From positions 1 to 58,420 of the forward strand of contig NZ_SPHL01000009.1 in assembly GCF_005844425.1 (NCBI RefSeq): a stretch of 58,420 bases of DNA, read 5' to 3'. Positions 28,969 through 39,083 of the stretch are shown here, in pieces. This DNA is from Anaerofustis stercorihominis. GTDB taxonomy: Bacteria > Bacillota > Clostridia > Eubacteriales > Anaerofustaceae. A model generated the notes under the pieces. It was not told where the DNA came from. It saw only the letters and a list, made by a program, of their open reading frames with translations, and ran no database searches. The position numbers and the translations under genes are program-made. Positions within the stretch are counted from its first letter, which is position 1; each line of letters starts with the position of its first letter.

Positions 28969-29334
28969 TTATTTTTTTCTACTTACAGTTTTCTTAGGAC
29001 CTTTTCTTGTTCTAGCGTTTGTTTTACTTTTTTGACCTCTAACAGGTAATCCTCTACGATGTCTAAGTCCTCTGTAACTACCAATTTCCATTAGTCTTTT
29101 TATGTTAAGTGAAACTTCTCTTCTTAAGTCACCTTCAACAGTTACTTCTTCATCAATAAGAGCACGAAGTTTGTTAACTTCATCTTCTGTTAAATCTTTA
29201 ACTCTTGTATCAGGATTGATTCCTGCTTTTGCCAAAAGATTATTAGAAGTAGCTTGACCAATTCCGTAGATATAAGTTAAACCTATTTCTACTCTTTTAT
29301 CTTTAGGTAAATCCACGCCGGCTATTCTCGCCAT
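28969..29334 (-). CDS. rpsM: 30S ribosomal protein S13
   Basis: The 121 aa start [20 protein letters not shown] and end with the basic tail [13 protein letters not shown], including [17 protein letters not shown] 29334 has GGAGG at 29343-29347 with 8-nt spacing; the GTG three codons upstream overlaps that site. A hairpin-bearing gap separates it from rpmJ. Confidence 0.97.
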   Translation of the reverse strand: MARIAGVDLPKDKRVEIGLTYIYGIGQATSNNLLAKAGINPDTRVKDLTEDEVNKLRALIDEEVTVEGDLRREVSLNIKRLMEIGSYRGLRHRRGLPVRGQKSKTNARTRKGPKKTVSRKK

Positions 29335-29407
29335 CAATCGCACCTCCGTATGATTTTTTAAGTTTAATGTTTAACTATTATTTTCTAAAAATTTATATAT
29401 ATAAAAG

Positions 29408-29440
29408 ATTTTGTCAGATAAATTCCAGCCGCGACAAAAT
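29408..29440 (-). repeat. Hairpin in the rpmJ-rpsM gap
   Basis: ATTTTGTC (29440-29433 on the minus strand) pairs with GACAAAAT (29415-29408) around a 17-nt loop that includes GCGGCTGG, unusual GC for the region. It sits in a 123-bp gap, the longest inside the ribosomal cluster. It may be an RNA processing or protein-binding site. Confidence 0.5.
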
Positions 29441-29457
29441 ACTTTATACCAAATTAA

Positions 29458-29583
<126 letters not shown>

Positions 29584-29599
29584 CTACTATATAGTAATT

Positions 29600-29824
29600 T
29601 TATTTACCTTTTTCTCTCCAAATGATTCTACCTTTTGTTAAATCATATGGGGAAATTTCTAAAATTACTTTATCTCCCGGTAATATTTTAATGTAGTTCA
29701 TTCTTAATTTTCCAGATATATGTGCTGTAATTTCGTGTCCGTTATCCAACTTTACTTTAAAAGTAGTATTAGGCATTGCTTCAACAACAATTCCTTCTGC
29801 TTCCACATAATCACTTTTACTCAC
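29600..29824 (-). CDS. infA: Translation initiation factor IF-1
   Basis: The 74 aa are an S1-type OB fold: [41 protein letters not shown] and [11 protein letters not shown]. The start codon is GTG at 29824, with AGGAGG 11 nt upstream. IF-1 occupies the ribosomal A site during initiation. Confidence 0.97.
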   Translation of the reverse strand: MSKSDYVEAEGIVVEAMPNTTFKVKLDNGHEITAHISGKLRMNYIKILPGDKVILEISPYDLTKGRIIWREKGK

Positions 29825-29839
29825 TTAAAACACATCCTC

Positions 29840-30109
29840 CTACAATTCTTCTTTAATTCTCTCAATTTCTTTTCTAATAAGTGCATTGGGAATTTTTTCA
29901 TTACATTTTATTTTATCACAAATTAATGTACTTTTTACATTTATTTTGGAAATATGTTTAATTTTTTTTAGTTTCGGCTTTTCTATTTTTCTTGATTTTC
30001 CATCAGCAAGAAAAACCATTTTATCATCCAAAACACCAACCACAATTAGAAAACTTGCTTTATCTCTTCCGGCTTTTGATAACACCAAATCGCCTATTTC
30101 ATATTTCAT
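29840..30109 (-). CDS. KOW-domain RNA-binding protein
   Basis: The 89 aa open with a KOW-like segment (EIGDLVLSKAGRDKASFLIV, then LADGKSRKIEKPK), followed by a lysine-rich region and a short C-terminal helix. Such proteins, annotated KOW-domain or L14e/L27e-like, commonly lie between map and infA in Bacillota; their role on the ribosome is not settled. AAGGTG before ATG 30109 overlaps the end of map. Confidence 0.85.
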   Translation of the reverse strand: MKYEIGDLVLSKAGRDKASFLIVVGVLDDKMVFLADGKSRKIEKPKLKKIKHISKINVKSTLICDKIKCNEKIPNALIRKEIERIKEEL

Positions 30110-30117
30110 ATTTCACC

Positions 30118-30867
30118 TTATAATAAAGTTAAAATTATGGGTTCACCATCCGTAACAGCTACGGAATGTTCATAATGGGCAGAAAGTTTACCATCATCGG
30201 TAACAACTGTCCAACCATTATCCAAAACATGAACATCGTATGTTCCTTGATTAACCATTGGTTCAATGGCTATAGTCATACCTTTTTGAAGTCTTGGACC
30301 TTTTCTCATTCCAACATAATTTGGAACTGAAGGATCTTCATGCATGTTTTGTCCAACTCCATGACCTGTATAATCTCTGACCAAACTAAAACCATAACTT
30401 TCAGCGTAATCTTGAATAGCTCTTGATACATCACTTATTCTGTATCCTTCTTTTACGAATTTCAAACCTTCATAAAAGCTTTGTCTTGTTACTTCTACAA
30501 GTTTTTTTGCCTCTTCAGACACATTGCCTACCATAAAAGTTTTCGCTTGATCTCCAACATAACCTTCATAAGTCGCTCCGATATCAACACTAACTATATC
30601 TCCATCTTTAATGATAACATCTTTGCTTGGAATTCCATGTACAACTTCATTATTAACTGATGCACATATATTTCTTGGATAATCCATATATCCTTTAAAT
30701 GTTGGTATAGCATTATTAGATAAGATAACATCTTCAACTATCTTATCTAATTCAAGAGTGCTCATACCAGGTTTAATATATTTTTTTACAGCTTCATGAG
30801 CCTTTGCTGTTATCTTTCCGGCTTTTTTCATAAGCTCTATTTCATGATTTGATTTTAATATAATCAT
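30118..30867 (-). CDS. map: Methionine aminopeptidase, type I
   Basis: Removes the initiator Met. The 249 aa keep all five metal ligands: Asp in VDIGA, Asp in GYVGDQAKTF, His in GHGVGQNMHEDP, Glu in AIEPM and Glu in SAHYEHSVAVT, plus the substrate His in EVVHGIP. The start shares a base with the adk stop, so the two are translationally coupled. Confidence 0.97.
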   Translation of the reverse strand: MIILKSNHEIELMKKAGKITAKAHEAVKKYIKPGMSTLELDKIVEDVILSNNAIPTFKGYMDYPRNICASVNNEVVHGIPSKDVIIKDGDIVSVDIGATYEGYVGDQAKTFMVGNVSEEAKKLVEVTRQSFYEGLKFVKEGYRISDVSRAIQDYAESYGFSLVRDYTGHGVGQNMHEDPSVPNYVGMRKGPRLQKGMTIAIEPMVNQGTYDVHVLDNGWTVVTDDGKLSAHYEHSVAVTDGEPIILTLL

Positions 30868-31514
30868 TATTTACACTCATCAAGAATTTTTGAAATATCT
30901 TCAAATACTTCTTCAACTGTTCTTGACCCATTTACTGTTTTTAGTATATTTTGTTTTTTATAATAATCTACTAGAGGTTGTGTCTTTTCTTCATATTCTT
31001 TCAATCTTTTTACTACAGTATCTTCTTTATCGTCGTCTCTTTGGTATAATTCTCCACCGCATTTATCGCAAATACCTGCAGTTTTTGGTGGTTGAAATTC
31101 TACATGATAAGTTGCACCGCATTTGCACATTCTTCTGCCAGTAATTCTCTTTGTAAGTAGTGAATAATCTGCTTCGATACAAAGGGCCAAATCTAATTTT
31201 TCACCATTTTTTTCAAGAATTTTATCCAAAGATTCTGCTTGAGAAATTGTTCTTGGGAAACCATCAAGCATATAGCTTCCTTCTATATCATCCCAAGATA
31301 ATCTATCTTCAACCATTTCAACCGTTACATCATCAGGAACAAGCAAACCTTTATCCATATATTCTTTTGCTTTTTGACCAAGAGGAGTATTTTCACTTAA
31401 ATTTTTTCTAAAAATATCTCCTGTAGAAATATGAACTAAATTATATTTATCAACAATCTTGCTTGCTTGTGTGCCCTTTCCAGCTCCTGGAGGGCCTAAA
31501 AGTATTAATTTCAT
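30867..31514 (-). CDS. adk: Adenylate kinase
   Basis: Interconverts ATP plus AMP with two ADP. Start ATG 31514 (MKLILLGPPG); the in-frame GTG at 31523 abuts the AGGTG site. The 215 aa contain P-loop GPPGAGKGT (7-15), the AMP-site DGFPRT, and a long LID with cysteines (GRRMCKCGATYH and GICDKCGGEL), as in zinc-binding Gram-positive forms. The first pair reads C-x-C instead of the usual C-x2-C. It lies between secY and map as usual. Confidence 0.97.
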   Translation of the reverse strand: MKLILLGPPGAGKGTQASKIVDKYNLVHISTGDIFRKNLSENTPLGQKAKEYMDKGLLVPDDVTVEMVEDRLSWDDIEGSYMLDGFPRTISQAESLDKILEKNGEKLDLALCIEADYSLLTKRITGRRMCKCGATYHVEFQPPKTAGICDKCGGELYQRDDDKEDTVVKRLKEYEEKTQPLVDYYKKQNILKTVNGSRTVEEVFEDISKILDECK

Positions 31515-31526
31515 TTTAATCACCTA

Positions 31527-32783
31527 CTATTTTAAGAAACCTTTGTAGTTTCTCATAATCATTTGTTGTTCTAATTGATTTACAGTTTCAAGAGCAACAC
31601 CTACAACGATAAGCAAACTTGTACCACCGAATTGTAAACTTAAATCCATTACATTACCTACGATAATAGGAAGTACAGCTATAACAACTAGGAATAAACT
31701 TCCGGCAACCATAAGTCTGTTTAATGTTCTTTTTAAATAAACAATCGTAGAATGACCGGGTCTGATACCTGGAATAAATCCACCGTATTGTTTTAAGTTT
31801 TTAGCAACATCATCAGGATTAAATGTAACAATAGTGTAAAAATATGTGAAGAATATTATTAACACTATATAAAGTATAGTAGAAGCTGTTCCTCCCCATG
31901 CTAAGGCTTTGCTTAGCCATGCTGAAAATCCCCAGTTAGGGAAGAAAGATGCAAGTGTTGATGGGAACATTGTAATTACACTGGCGAAGATAATAGGCAT
32001 AACCCCTGATTGATTTATCTTTAGAGGAATATGTGTATTTTGTCCACCATACATTTTTCTACCAACAACTCTTTTTGCATATTGAACAGGAATTTTTCTA
32101 ACTCCTTGATTTATTTCTACAACTCCCGCTACAACTAAAATAGCGAATACTAAGAATAGTATAAGCATTACTGAACTAATCGCACCAGAAGTTACTTGTT
32201 CATACAAGTAACCTAAAGCTGATGGAATATTAGCTATAATACCGGCAAAGATAAGAATTGATATACCATTACCGATACCATGTTCAGTTATATTTTCTCC
32301 AAGCCACATTAAGAATGTTGTACCAGCTGTTATTGCAAGTGCAACCATAACCATTGCAAGTGCTGAATCACTAGTTAAAATTTCTTTAAAACTAAATGAA
32401 ATTCCAAGTGCTTGAATTAATGCCAAAACAACAGTCAAATATCTTGTATAAGAAGAGATTTTCTTTCTTCCTTCTTCTCCTTGGTGAGAAAGTCTCTCTA
32501 ACGCCGGAATAGCTATTGTCAATAATTGCAAAATAATTGATGCATTGATGTAAGGTGTAATTGACATAGCAAAAATAGAAAATGTTCTAAAGTTATTACC
32601 AGAGATAATATTTAAAAGTCCGAACATTGAATTGTTATTTACCATTGAGTCTACTGCAGCTGTATCGATAAACGGAACGGTTATAAAACCGCCAAGTCTA
32701 AAGATACAAAGCATAGCAAGTGTAAATAAAATTCTTTTTCTTAATTCTGGGATATTCCAGGCATTTTTGATAGTTGTAAGCAT
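31527..32783 (-). CDS. secY: Protein translocase channel subunit SecY
   Basis: Channel of the Sec translocon. The 418 aa have ten predicted membrane helices, starting near RKRILFTLAMLCIFRLGGFI. The plug region, SIFAMSITPYINASIILQLL and the cytosolic RKISQYGG-type loop (EEGRKKISSYTRYLTV) are all present. Its RBS lies in the end of rplO. secE and secG are elsewhere. Confidence 0.97.
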   Translation of the reverse strand: MLTTIKNAWNIPELRKRILFTLAMLCIFRLGGFITVPFIDTAAVDSMVNNNSMFGLLNIISGNNFRTFSIFAMSITPYINASIILQLLTIAIPALERLSHQGEEGRKKISSYTRYLTVVLALIQALGISFSFKEILTSDSALAMVMVALAITAGTTFLMWLGENITEHGIGNGISILIFAGIIANIPSALGYLYEQVTSGAISSVMLILFLVFAILVVAGVVEINQGVRKIPVQYAKRVVGRKMYGGQNTHIPLKINQSGVMPIIFASVITMFPSTLASFFPNWGFSAWLSKALAWGGTASTILYIVLIIFFTYFYTIVTFNPDDVAKNLKQYGGFIPGIRPGHSTIVYLKRTLNRLMVAGSLFLVVIAVLPIIVGNVMDLSLQFGGTSLLIVVGVALETVNQLEQQMIMRNYKGFLK

Positions 32784-32787
32784 TCTA

Positions 32788-33228
32788 TTATACCTCTACT
32801 TTCCCGCCTGCTGCTTCTATTTTTTCTTTAGCTGATTTACTTACTTTATCAACTTTAACAGTTAAAGGAACAGTAATTTCTCCGTTTCCTAAAACTTTAA
32901 CATATTCATATTTATTTTTAACCATACCTAGTTCTTTTAAAAGATCATTAGTTACAACGCTGTCTTTTTCAATTTCATTTAATCTGTCAAGATTAACAAC
33001 AGCAAATTCTTTTTTGAAAGGATAGTTAGAGAAACCTCTTTTAGGAACTCTTCTTGTTAGTGGCATTTGACCACCTTCAAATCCAGGTCTTACTCCGCCG
33101 CCTGAACGTGATTTTTGTCCGTCTTGACCTCTACCTGCAGTTTTACCTCTGCCTGTAGCTGTACCTCTACCTTTTCTAATAGTCTTTCTTGTTGAACCTT
33201 CAGCAGGTTTTAGCTCGTGTAATCTCAT
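32788..33228 (-). CDS. rplO: 50S ribosomal protein L15
   Basis: Start ATG 33228 ([12 protein letters not shown]) after an AGGGGG site; an upstream extension is unsupported. The 146 aa have the glycine/arginine-rich N-terminal extension ([39 protein letters not shown]) and a globular C-terminus ending AAGGKVEV. Confidence 0.97.
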   Translation of the reverse strand: MRLHELKPAEGSTRKTIRKGRGTATGRGKTAGRGQDGQKSRSGGGVRPGFEGGQMPLTRRVPKRGFSNYPFKKEFAVVNLDRLNEIEKDSVVTNDLLKELGMVKNKYEYVKVLGNGEITVPLTVKVDKVSKSAKEKIEAAGGKVEV

Positions 33229-33244
33229 TATTGCTAACCCCCTA

Positions 33245-33433
33245 TTATATTTCTTCAACGTCTAACATGAAGTCCATTTTTTGACAAATACCTCTCATTT
33301 GAGGATTATCTTGTTTTACAACGCTTTGACCGATTTTTCTTAGTCCTAAAGCTTCAATACTTCTTCTTTGTTTTTCATTTCTACCTATTAAGCTTTTCTT
33401 AAGCGTAATCTTTAATTGTTTTTCTCCAGCCAA
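33245..33433 (-). CDS. rpmD: 50S ribosomal protein L30
   Basis: The 62-aa product from TTG 33433 reads (M)[17 protein letters not shown] and ends FMLDVEEI, with [20 protein letters not shown] in the middle. AAGGAG at 33444-33449 is 10 nt from the TTG but only one base from an in-frame GTG (33442), so TTG is preferred. Either way this is a full L30. Confidence 0.9.
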   Translation of the reverse strand: MAGEKQLKITLKKSLIGRNEKQRRSIEALGLRKIGQSVVKQDNPQMRGICQKMDFMLDVEEI

Positions 33434-33447
33434 TTCTCTCACGCTCC

Positions 33448-33951
33448 TTATCCTAAGATTTCTTCTACAGTCTTACCTCTTTTTTTAGCAACTTCTTCAA
33501 CTGTTACTAAACCAGATAAACCTGCTAATGTGGCTTTTACCATGTTGCTTGCATTGTTTGAACCTAAAGATTTAATTCTGATATCTTTGATTCCAGCAAG
33601 TTCGATTACTGCACGGGCAGGACCACCAGCGATAACTCCTGTACCTTTAGCAGCCGGTTTCATTAACACTTTTCCGGCACCAAATCTTCCGATTGTTTCG
33701 TGAGGAATTGTTGTGCCTGATAAAGAAACTTCAATCATGTTCTTTTTAGCATCAGCAATACCTTTTCTGATTGCTTCAGGAATTTCAATGGCTTTACCAA
33801 GGCCTACACCTACGTGGCCGTTTTCATCGCCTACTACTACAAGAGTACTAAAACGGAAATTTCTACCACCTTTAACAACTTTTGTTACTCTGTTTATGGC
33901 AACAACTTTATCTTTTAAATCTAATTCTTCAGGATTAAAATTTTTATTCAT
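33448..33951 (-). CDS. rpsE: 30S ribosomal protein S5
   Basis: The 167 aa contain the N-terminal dsRNA-binding fold ([38 protein letters not shown]) and the C-terminal part [16 protein letters not shown]. It acts in decoding fidelity. GGAGG is about 15 nt upstream with a nearer AAAGGGA. Confidence 0.97.
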   Translation of the reverse strand: MNKNFNPEELDLKDKVVAINRVTKVVKGGRNFRFSTLVVVGDENGHVGVGLGKAIEIPEAIRKGIADAKKNMIEVSLSGTTIPHETIGRFGAGKVLMKPAAKGTGVIAGGPARAVIELAGIKDIRIKSLGSNNASNMVKATLAGLSGLVTVEEVAKKRGKTVEEILG

Positions 33952-33968
33952 TCTTCCCTTTAGCCTCC

Positions 33969-34337
33969 TTAAAATTCAAGTCCAGCTTCTCTTGCACCTT
34001 CAGCTAGAGCTTTTACTCTACCTTCATATACATATCCGCCTCTATCGAAAACGCATTCGCTAATGTTATTTTCTTTAGCATTTTTAGCGATTTCTTTACC
34101 AACCAATGTTGCACTTTCAAGTTTTGGTAACTTAGCGCATTCTTCTTTGATTGTAGCATCTAAGCTTGAAGCAGCTGCAAGAGTTACTCCGTTTACATCG
34201 TCAATAAGCTGAGCATAAATTTGCTTATTGCTTCTAAAAACATTTAGTCTTGGTCTTTCAGGAGTGCCGCTAATCTTATTTCTTACTCTAAGATGTCTTT
34301 TCTTTCTGATTTCATTTTTATTAACTTTTGATATCAT
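33969..34337 (-). CDS. rplR: 50S ribosomal protein L18
   Basis: 5S rRNA-binding protein. The 122 aa contain [34 protein letters not shown] and the C-terminal [20 protein letters not shown]. Confidence 0.97.
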   Translation of the reverse strand: MISKVNKNEIRKKRHLRVRNKISGTPERPRLNVFRSNKQIYAQLIDDVNGVTLAAASSLDATIKEECAKLPKLESATLVGKEIAKNAKENNISECVFDRGGYVYEGRVKALAEGAREAGLEF

Positions 34338-34349
34338 CTATTCGCCCTC

Positions 34350-34889
34350 CTATTTACCTGATTTTCCTTCTTTAATTCTTACTCTTTCGTCAGCATATCT
34401 AACACCTTTACCTTTGTATGGTTCAGGACTTCTTTTAGCTCTGATATTAGCAGCATGTGCGCCAACGAATTGTTTATCAATACCTTTAACGATAACTGTG
34501 TTTTGTCCTTCAACAACAGTTTCGATGCCTTCTGGATCTTCCATTTCTACTGGATGAGAATATCCAAGGCTAAGTACTAATGTTTTACCTTGTTTTTGTG
34601 CTCTGTAACCAACACCAACAATTTCAAGTTTCTTTTCAAAACCATTAGTAACACCAATTACCATGTTTTGAATTAAAGCTCTTGATAAACCATGAAGTGA
34701 ACGATGTCTTTTGTCGTCACTAGGTCTTTTTACTTCTAAAACATTATCATTAATTTCAATAATGATATCTTTATCTATAGCTTGTGTTAATTCACCTTTT
34801 GGGCCTTTTACTGTAACTACGTTATTTTCGTCAACTTTTACATCAACTCCAGCTGGTAAATTAACAGGTGCATTTCCTACTCTAGACAT
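34350..34889 (-). CDS. rplF: 50S ribosomal protein L6
   Basis: The 179 aa consist of two related domains. Recognisable are [17 protein letters not shown] at the start, [32 protein letters not shown], and the C-terminal [19 protein letters not shown]. It sits near the sarcin-ricin loop. Confidence 0.98.
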   Translation of the reverse strand: MSRVGNAPVNLPAGVDVKVDENNVVTVKGPKGELTQAIDKDIIIEINDNVLEVKRPSDDKRHRSLHGLSRALIQNMVIGVTNGFEKKLEIVGVGYRAQKQGKTLVLSLGYSHPVEMEDPEGIETVVEGQNTVIVKGIDKQFVGAHAANIRAKRSPEPYKGKGVRYADERVRIKEGKSGK

Positions 34890-34914
34890 AATCTATTTCT
34901 TCCTCCTATTTTTT

Positions 34915-35313
34915 CTACCATACGTAGCATATTACTTCGCCGCCAACGTTATTTTTTCTAGCTAATTTATCTGTCATAACGCCTTTTGAAGTTGATATAA
35001 TTGCTACCCCTAAACCATTTAAAACTTTTGGTAAATCTTCATTTGAAGCATAAATTCTAAGACCTGGTTTAGAAATTCTCTTTAAGCCTGCAATTACTTT
35101 TTCACCGTTTTGACCGTATTTCAAAGTAATTTTAAGCATGCCTTGTTTATTATCTTCTATAAAATCTACTTTCTTTATATAACCTTCTTCTAATAAAATG
35201 TTTGCGATAGCTTTTTTAATATTAGAAGCTGGAACCATTACATCTTTGTGTCCTGCGTTATTTGCGTTTCTAATTCTAGTTAGCATATCCGCAATTGGAT
35301 CTGTCATAGACAT
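34915..35313 (-). CDS. rpsH: 30S ribosomal protein S8
   Basis: The 132 aa contain [39 protein letters not shown] and the C-terminal [23 protein letters not shown] 35313 is preferred over the ATG two codons later because GGAGG is 9 nt away. In E. coli S8 represses the spc operon. Confidence 0.97.
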   Translation of the reverse strand: MSMTDPIADMLTRIRNANNAGHKDVMVPASNIKKAIANILLEEGYIKKVDFIEDNKQGMLKITLKYGQNGEKVIAGLKRISKPGLRIYASNEDLPKVLNGLGVAIISTSKGVMTDKLARKNNVGGEVICYVW

Positions 35314-35352
35314 ATTAGAAAACCTCCTTAATTACTTTCTTTAAAATTATTT

Positions 35353-35538
35353 CTACCAACTTGCTTTCTTTACGCCAGGGATTTCACCTTTGTAAGCAAG
35401 TTCTCTAAAACATATTCTACAAATACCATATTTTCTTAGGTAAGCATGAGGTCTTCCGCATATTTTACATCTTGTATATGCTCTTGTTGAATACTTTGGT
35501 GTTCTTTTTTGCTTTTCTACCATTGCTTTTTTAGCCAT
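35353..35538 (-). CDS. rpsN: 30S ribosomal protein S14, zinc type (S14Z)
   Basis: The 61-aa short form with the four zinc cysteines ([20 protein letters not shown]) and the C-terminal [11 protein letters not shown]. Short zinc S14 is typical of Bacillota. Confidence 0.98.
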   Translation of the reverse strand: MAKKAMVEKQKRTPKYSTRAYTRCKICGRPHAYLRKYGICRICFRELAYKGEIPGVKKASW

Positions 35539-35549
35539 ATCTTATCCTC

Positions 35550-36092
35550 CTATGCTTCTTTGAAAGGCATACCCATTAATTTAAGTAATTCATAGCCTTC
35601 TTCATCTGTATTTGCTGAAGAAACGAATGCGATATCCATTCCTCTTAATTTTTCAATTTTATCATAATCAATTTCAGGGAAGATAAGTTGTTCTTTAATA
35701 CCTAAAGAATAATTTCCTCTTCCGTCAAAACTCTTTGGATTTACACCTCTGAAGTCTCTGATTCTTGGAATAGCAACATTTAGAAGTCTATCAGCGAATT
35801 CATACATTCTTTCACCTCTAAGTGTTACTTTCGCACCGATTGTCATACCTTCTCTTAATTTGAAGTTTGATACTGATTTTTTTGCTTTGATCATAACTGG
35901 TTTTTGTCCAGAAATTAAAGCAAGTTCGTTTGCAGCTGCTTCCATTTGTTTAGAGTTGTCTTTACAATCCCCAAATCTCATGTTAATAACGATTTTTTCA
36001 AGTCTTGGTACTTGCATTACGTTTGTATAGCCGAACTTTTCAGTAAGTGCATTTATAACTTCAGCTTTGTATTTTTCTCTTAATCTACTCAT
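35550..36092 (-). CDS. rplE: 50S ribosomal protein L5
   Basis: 5S rRNA-binding protein contacting P-site tRNA. The 180 aa contain [35 protein letters not shown] and the C-terminal [23 protein letters not shown] is an AGGGGG site. Confidence 0.98.
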   Translation of the reverse strand: MSRLREKYKAEVINALTEKFGYTNVMQVPRLEKIVINMRFGDCKDNSKQMEAAANELALISGQKPVMIKAKKSVSNFKLREGMTIGAKVTLRGERMYEFADRLLNVAIPRIRDFRGVNPKSFDGRGNYSLGIKEQLIFPEIDYDKIEKLRGMDIAFVSSANTDEEGYELLKLMGMPFKEA

Positions 36093-36108
36093 TAATTACT
36101 GCCCCCTA

Positions 36109-36417
36109 CTATTTAAAAGTTGCATTGCATTTTTTGCAGTATCTTTCTTTTTTGCCGTCGTTAACTTTTACACCTGTTCTAACACCTTTTTTGCAAGTGT
36201 CACAGTATAATAAAACGTTTGAAGCATCAATAGGACATGCTTCTTCGACAATACCTGCTTGTTGCATTTGATTTGTTGCTTTTAAATGTTTTTTTCTTAC
36301 ATTTACATTTTCAACTATTACTCTGTTTTCTTTTGGAAAGCTTTTTATAACTTTGCCAATAGTTCCTTTATCTTTACCAGAAATAACAATTACTTTATCA
36401 TCTTTCTTTACATGCAT
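36109..36417 (-). CDS. rplX: 50S ribosomal protein L24
   Basis: The 102 aa start MHVKKDDKVIVISGKDKGTI, a KOW motif, and end with a zinc-ribbon-like C-terminus: LLYCDTC and RYCKKC supply four cysteines. Confidence 0.97.
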   Translation of the reverse strand: MHVKKDDKVIVISGKDKGTIGKVIKSFPKENRVIVENVNVRKKHLKATNQMQQAGIVEEACPIDASNVLLYCDTCKKGVRTGVKVNDGKKERYCKKCNATFK

Positions 36418-36430
36418 TATAAAAGCCTCC

Positions 36431-36799
36431 TTATAGTACTTCCGGAGCTAGTGAAACGATTTTCATAAATTTCTTACTTCTTAGTTCTCTAGCAACAGGT
36501 CCGAAAATACGTGTTCCTCTTGGTTGATTATCTTCTTTTAATATAACAGCAGCGTTTTGATCAAATTTGATATAAGTACCGTCTGGTCTTCTAACACCGC
36601 TTACAGTTCTAACGATAACAGCTTTTACAACATCACCTTTTTTTACCATTCCGCCTGGAGCAGCACTTTTAACACTTGCTACGATAACATCACCGATGTT
36701 AGCAGTTTTCTTTTTGCTTCCTCCAAGAACTCTGATACATAATAGTTCTTTTGCACCACTGTTATCAGCTACTTTTAATCTACTTTCTTGTTGTATCAT
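36431..36799 (-). CDS. rplN: 50S ribosomal protein L14
   Basis: The 122 aa start [20 protein letters not shown] and include [20 protein letters not shown] and [13 protein letters not shown], the standard beta-barrel protein at the 30S interface. Confidence 0.98.
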   Translation of the reverse strand: MIQQESRLKVADNSGAKELLCIRVLGGSKKKTANIGDVIVASVKSAAPGGMVKKGDVVKAVIVRTVSGVRRPDGTYIKFDQNAAVILKEDNQPRGTRIFGPVARELRSKKFMKIVSLAPEVL

Positions 36800-36828
36800 T
36801 CTTTAAACCTCCTTAAAACGCCGAAAGG

Positions 36829-37083
36829 CTATTTAACCTTTTCTACGATTTCAACTAATCTATGACGTTTTGATTTGCTAAGTGGTCTTGTTTCCATAAT
36901 TTTAACAATATCTCCAACATCACACATGTTTTGTTCATCATGAGCCATAAACTTAGTTGTTTTCTTTACACGCTTTTTATATAATGGATGGTTTACCATT
37001 GTTTCAATAGCAACAACGATGCTTTTATCACCTTTGTTTGAAACAACCTTACCAATTCTTACTTTTCTATTTCCTCTTTCCAT
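36829..37083 (-). CDS. rpsQ: 30S ribosomal protein S17
   Basis: The 84-aa OB-fold protein contains [39 protein letters not shown] and [19 protein letters not shown]. Confidence 0.97.
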   Translation of the reverse strand: MERGNRKVRIGKVVSNKGDKSIVVAIETMVNHPLYKKRVKKTTKFMAHDEQNMCDVGDIVKIMETRPLSKSKRHRLVEIVEKVK

Positions 37084-37103
37084 ATTATCCTACCTAAAAA
37101 TTA

Positions 37104-37304
37104 CTAAGCGTTAGCTTGTAATTCCCTTTCTCTAAGCACAGTTTTCACTCTAGCGTAGTCTTTCTTAACTTCCTTAATTTTTAAAGGATTATCAAGTTGT
37201 CCTGTTGCATGTTGAAAACGTAGATTGAATAATTCTTCTTTTAAAGAGATAAGTTGATTATTTAATTCTTGTTCACTCATATTTCTAATATCTTGCGCTT
37301 TCAT
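37104..37304 (-). CDS. rpmC: 50S ribosomal protein L29
   Basis: The 66-aa helical hairpin protein contains [20 protein letters not shown] and [20 protein letters not shown]. The start overlaps the rplP stop (TAATG), giving coupled translation. It binds near the exit tunnel. Confidence 0.96.
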   Translation of the reverse strand: MKAQDIRNMSEQELNNQLISLKEELFNLRFQHATGQLDNPLKIKEVKKDYARVKTVLRERELQANA

Positions 37305-37741
37305 TATGCTTCACCACCTACTAATTTTTCTTGTTCTGCTCTAGTGATAAATTTTGTCTTGATTGGTAGTTTATGTTGAGCAAGTCTCATAGCTTCTCTT
37401 GCTGTTTCTTCATTTACACCAGCAAGTTCAAACATAACTCTACCTGGTTTTACAACCGCTACCCAATATTCTGGAGCACCTTTACCTTTACCCATACGAG
37501 TTTCGGCTGGTTTCTTTGTTACAGACTTATCTGGGAAAATTTTAATCCAAACTTGTCCGCCTCTTTTGATATATCTTGTCATGGCGATACGGGCTGCTTC
37601 AATTTGATTTGAAGTAATCCAAGCTGGTTCTAATGCTTGAATAGCGTATTCACCGTAAGTTATTTTATTACCTCTCGTAGCTTTTCCTTTCATTCTGCCA
37701 CGATGTACTTTTCTATGTTTTACTCTTTTAGGCATTAACAT
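37304..37741 (-). CDS. rplP: 50S ribosomal protein L16
   Basis: The 145 aa (from ATG 37741, 13 nt after AGGAGG; the ATG two codons later is farther) contain [39 protein letters not shown] and [19 protein letters not shown]16 organises the A-site tRNA elbow contact. Confidence 0.97.
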   Translation of the reverse strand: MLMPKRVKHRKVHRGRMKGKATRGNKITYGEYAIQALEPAWITSNQIEAARIAMTRYIKRGGQVWIKIFPDKSVTKKPAETRMGKGKGAPEYWVAVVKPGRVMFELAGVNEETAREAMRLAQHKLPIKTKFITRAEQEKLVGGEA

Positions 37742-37775
37742 AACTGTTATTTATCCTCCTTAATTGAAATACTGA

Positions 37776-38417
37776 TTATTCACCTTTAGTTGGAAGAACT
37801 TCGCCTTTGTTTATCCAAACTTTTACACCGAGTTTACCGTATGTTGTATCTGCTTCCGCAAAACCATAGTCGATGTCGGCTCTTAATGTTTGAAGTGGCA
37901 CGTTTCCATCACTATATTGTTCAGTTCTAGCCATTTCAGCACCGTTTAATCTTCCTGAAACGCTTGTTTTAATACCTTCAGCGCCACCTCTTAAGGCTCT
38001 GCCGATAGCTTGTTTCATAGCTCTTCTGAAAGAAATTCTTCTTTCAAGTTGTGCTGCTATGTTTTCAGCAACTAATTGAGCGTCACAGTCAACATTTTTT
38101 ACTTCGATAATGTTGATATAAACATTTTTGCCTGTCATTTTTTGAAGTTGTTTTCTTACAGCTTCAATACCTGAACCGGCTTTACCAATAATCTTTCCAG
38201 GTTTACCTGTATAGATAAAGATTTTAATTTTTTCACCGAATCTTTCGATTTCGATTCTTGAAATACCTGTATTGTATTGTGTTGTTTTAATATATTTTCT
38301 AATATTGTAATCTTCTACTAATAAGTCTCCAAAGTCTTTATCTTTAGCATACCATCTTGAAGACCAATCTTTGATTACGCCAACTCTTAAACCATGTGGA
38401 TTTACTTTTTGACCCAT
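37776..38417 (-). CDS. rpsC: 30S ribosomal protein S3
   Basis: The 213 aa start [20 protein letters not shown], contain the KH domain ([20 protein letters not shown]) and end with the S3 C-terminal domain ([20 protein letters not shown]). It lines the mRNA entry tunnel. Confidence 0.98.
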   Translation of the reverse strand: MGQKVNPHGLRVGVIKDWSSRWYAKDKDFGDLLVEDYNIRKYIKTTQYNTGISRIEIERFGEKIKIFIYTGKPGKIIGKAGSGIEAVRKQLQKMTGKNVYINIIEVKNVDCDAQLVAENIAAQLERRISFRRAMKQAIGRALRGGAEGIKTSVSGRLNGAEMARTEQYSDGNVPLQTLRADIDYGFAEADTTYGKLGVKVWINKGEVLPTKGE

Positions 38418-38433
38418 TTAGATTTTCTCCTCC

Positions 38434-38769
38434 TTATGCTCTTTCTTTAAGAACTACACTAATGTGTGAGCTTCTTTTTAATATCATAGACGCTCTACCT
38501 TGAGAACCAGCTCTAAATCTTTTTAGTGTAGGTCCTTGATTAGCACTAATTTCAGAGATATATAGCTTTGTAACGTCCATATCATGATTATTTTCAGCAT
38601 TTGCTGCTGCTGATTTTACTACTTTTTCGATTTCTCTTGCAGGTTTGTTACCTGTAAGTTTTAAAATATTAATAGCTTCGCCTAAATCTTTACCTCTTAC
38701 TAAAGAAGCAACTCTTTTTACCTTAATAGGTGAAACTCTTAAATATTTTGCAGTTGCTTTTGCTTCCAT
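38434..38769 (-). CDS. rplV: 50S ribosomal protein L22
   Basis: The 111 aa contain AKYLRVSPIKVKRVASLVRG and the exit-tunnel beta-hairpin ending RFRAGSQGRASMILKRSSH. This hairpin is where macrolide-resistance changes occur; none is evident by eye. Confidence 0.97.
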   Translation of the reverse strand: MEAKATAKYLRVSPIKVKRVASLVRGKDLGEAINILKLTGNKPAREIEKVVKSAAANAENNHDMDVTKLYISEISANQGPTLKRFRAGSQGRASMILKRSSHISVVLKERA

Positions 38770-38791
38770 TTACTTTTCCTCCTATTAAGCC

Positions 38792-39073
38792 TTATTTTTT
38801 AACTCCAGTTTTCTTTTCGCCTGCATGGCCTCTGAATGTTCTTGTTGGTGCAAATTCACCAAATTTATGTCCTACCATATCTTCAACAACAAAGATTGGA
38901 ACATGTTTTCTACCGTCATGAACTGCTACGGTATGTCCTACCATTTGAGGGAAGATTGTACAATCACGAGACCAAGTTTTTACTACTTGTTTATCGCCGC
39001 TTTCATTCATTGCTTCTATTCTTTTTAGAAGTCTTTCATCCACGTAAGGGCCTTTTTTAGTTGATCTACTCAT
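38792..39073 (-). CDS. rpsS: 30S ribosomal protein S19
   Basis: The 93 aa contain [40 protein letters not shown] and [16 protein letters not shown]. Confidence 0.98.
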   Translation of the reverse strand: MSRSTKKGPYVDERLLKRIEAMNESGDKQVVKTWSRDCTIFPQMVGHTVAVHDGRKHVPIFVVEDMVGHKFGEFAPTRTFRGHAGEKKTGVKK

Positions 39074-39083
39074 CTCCTACCTC

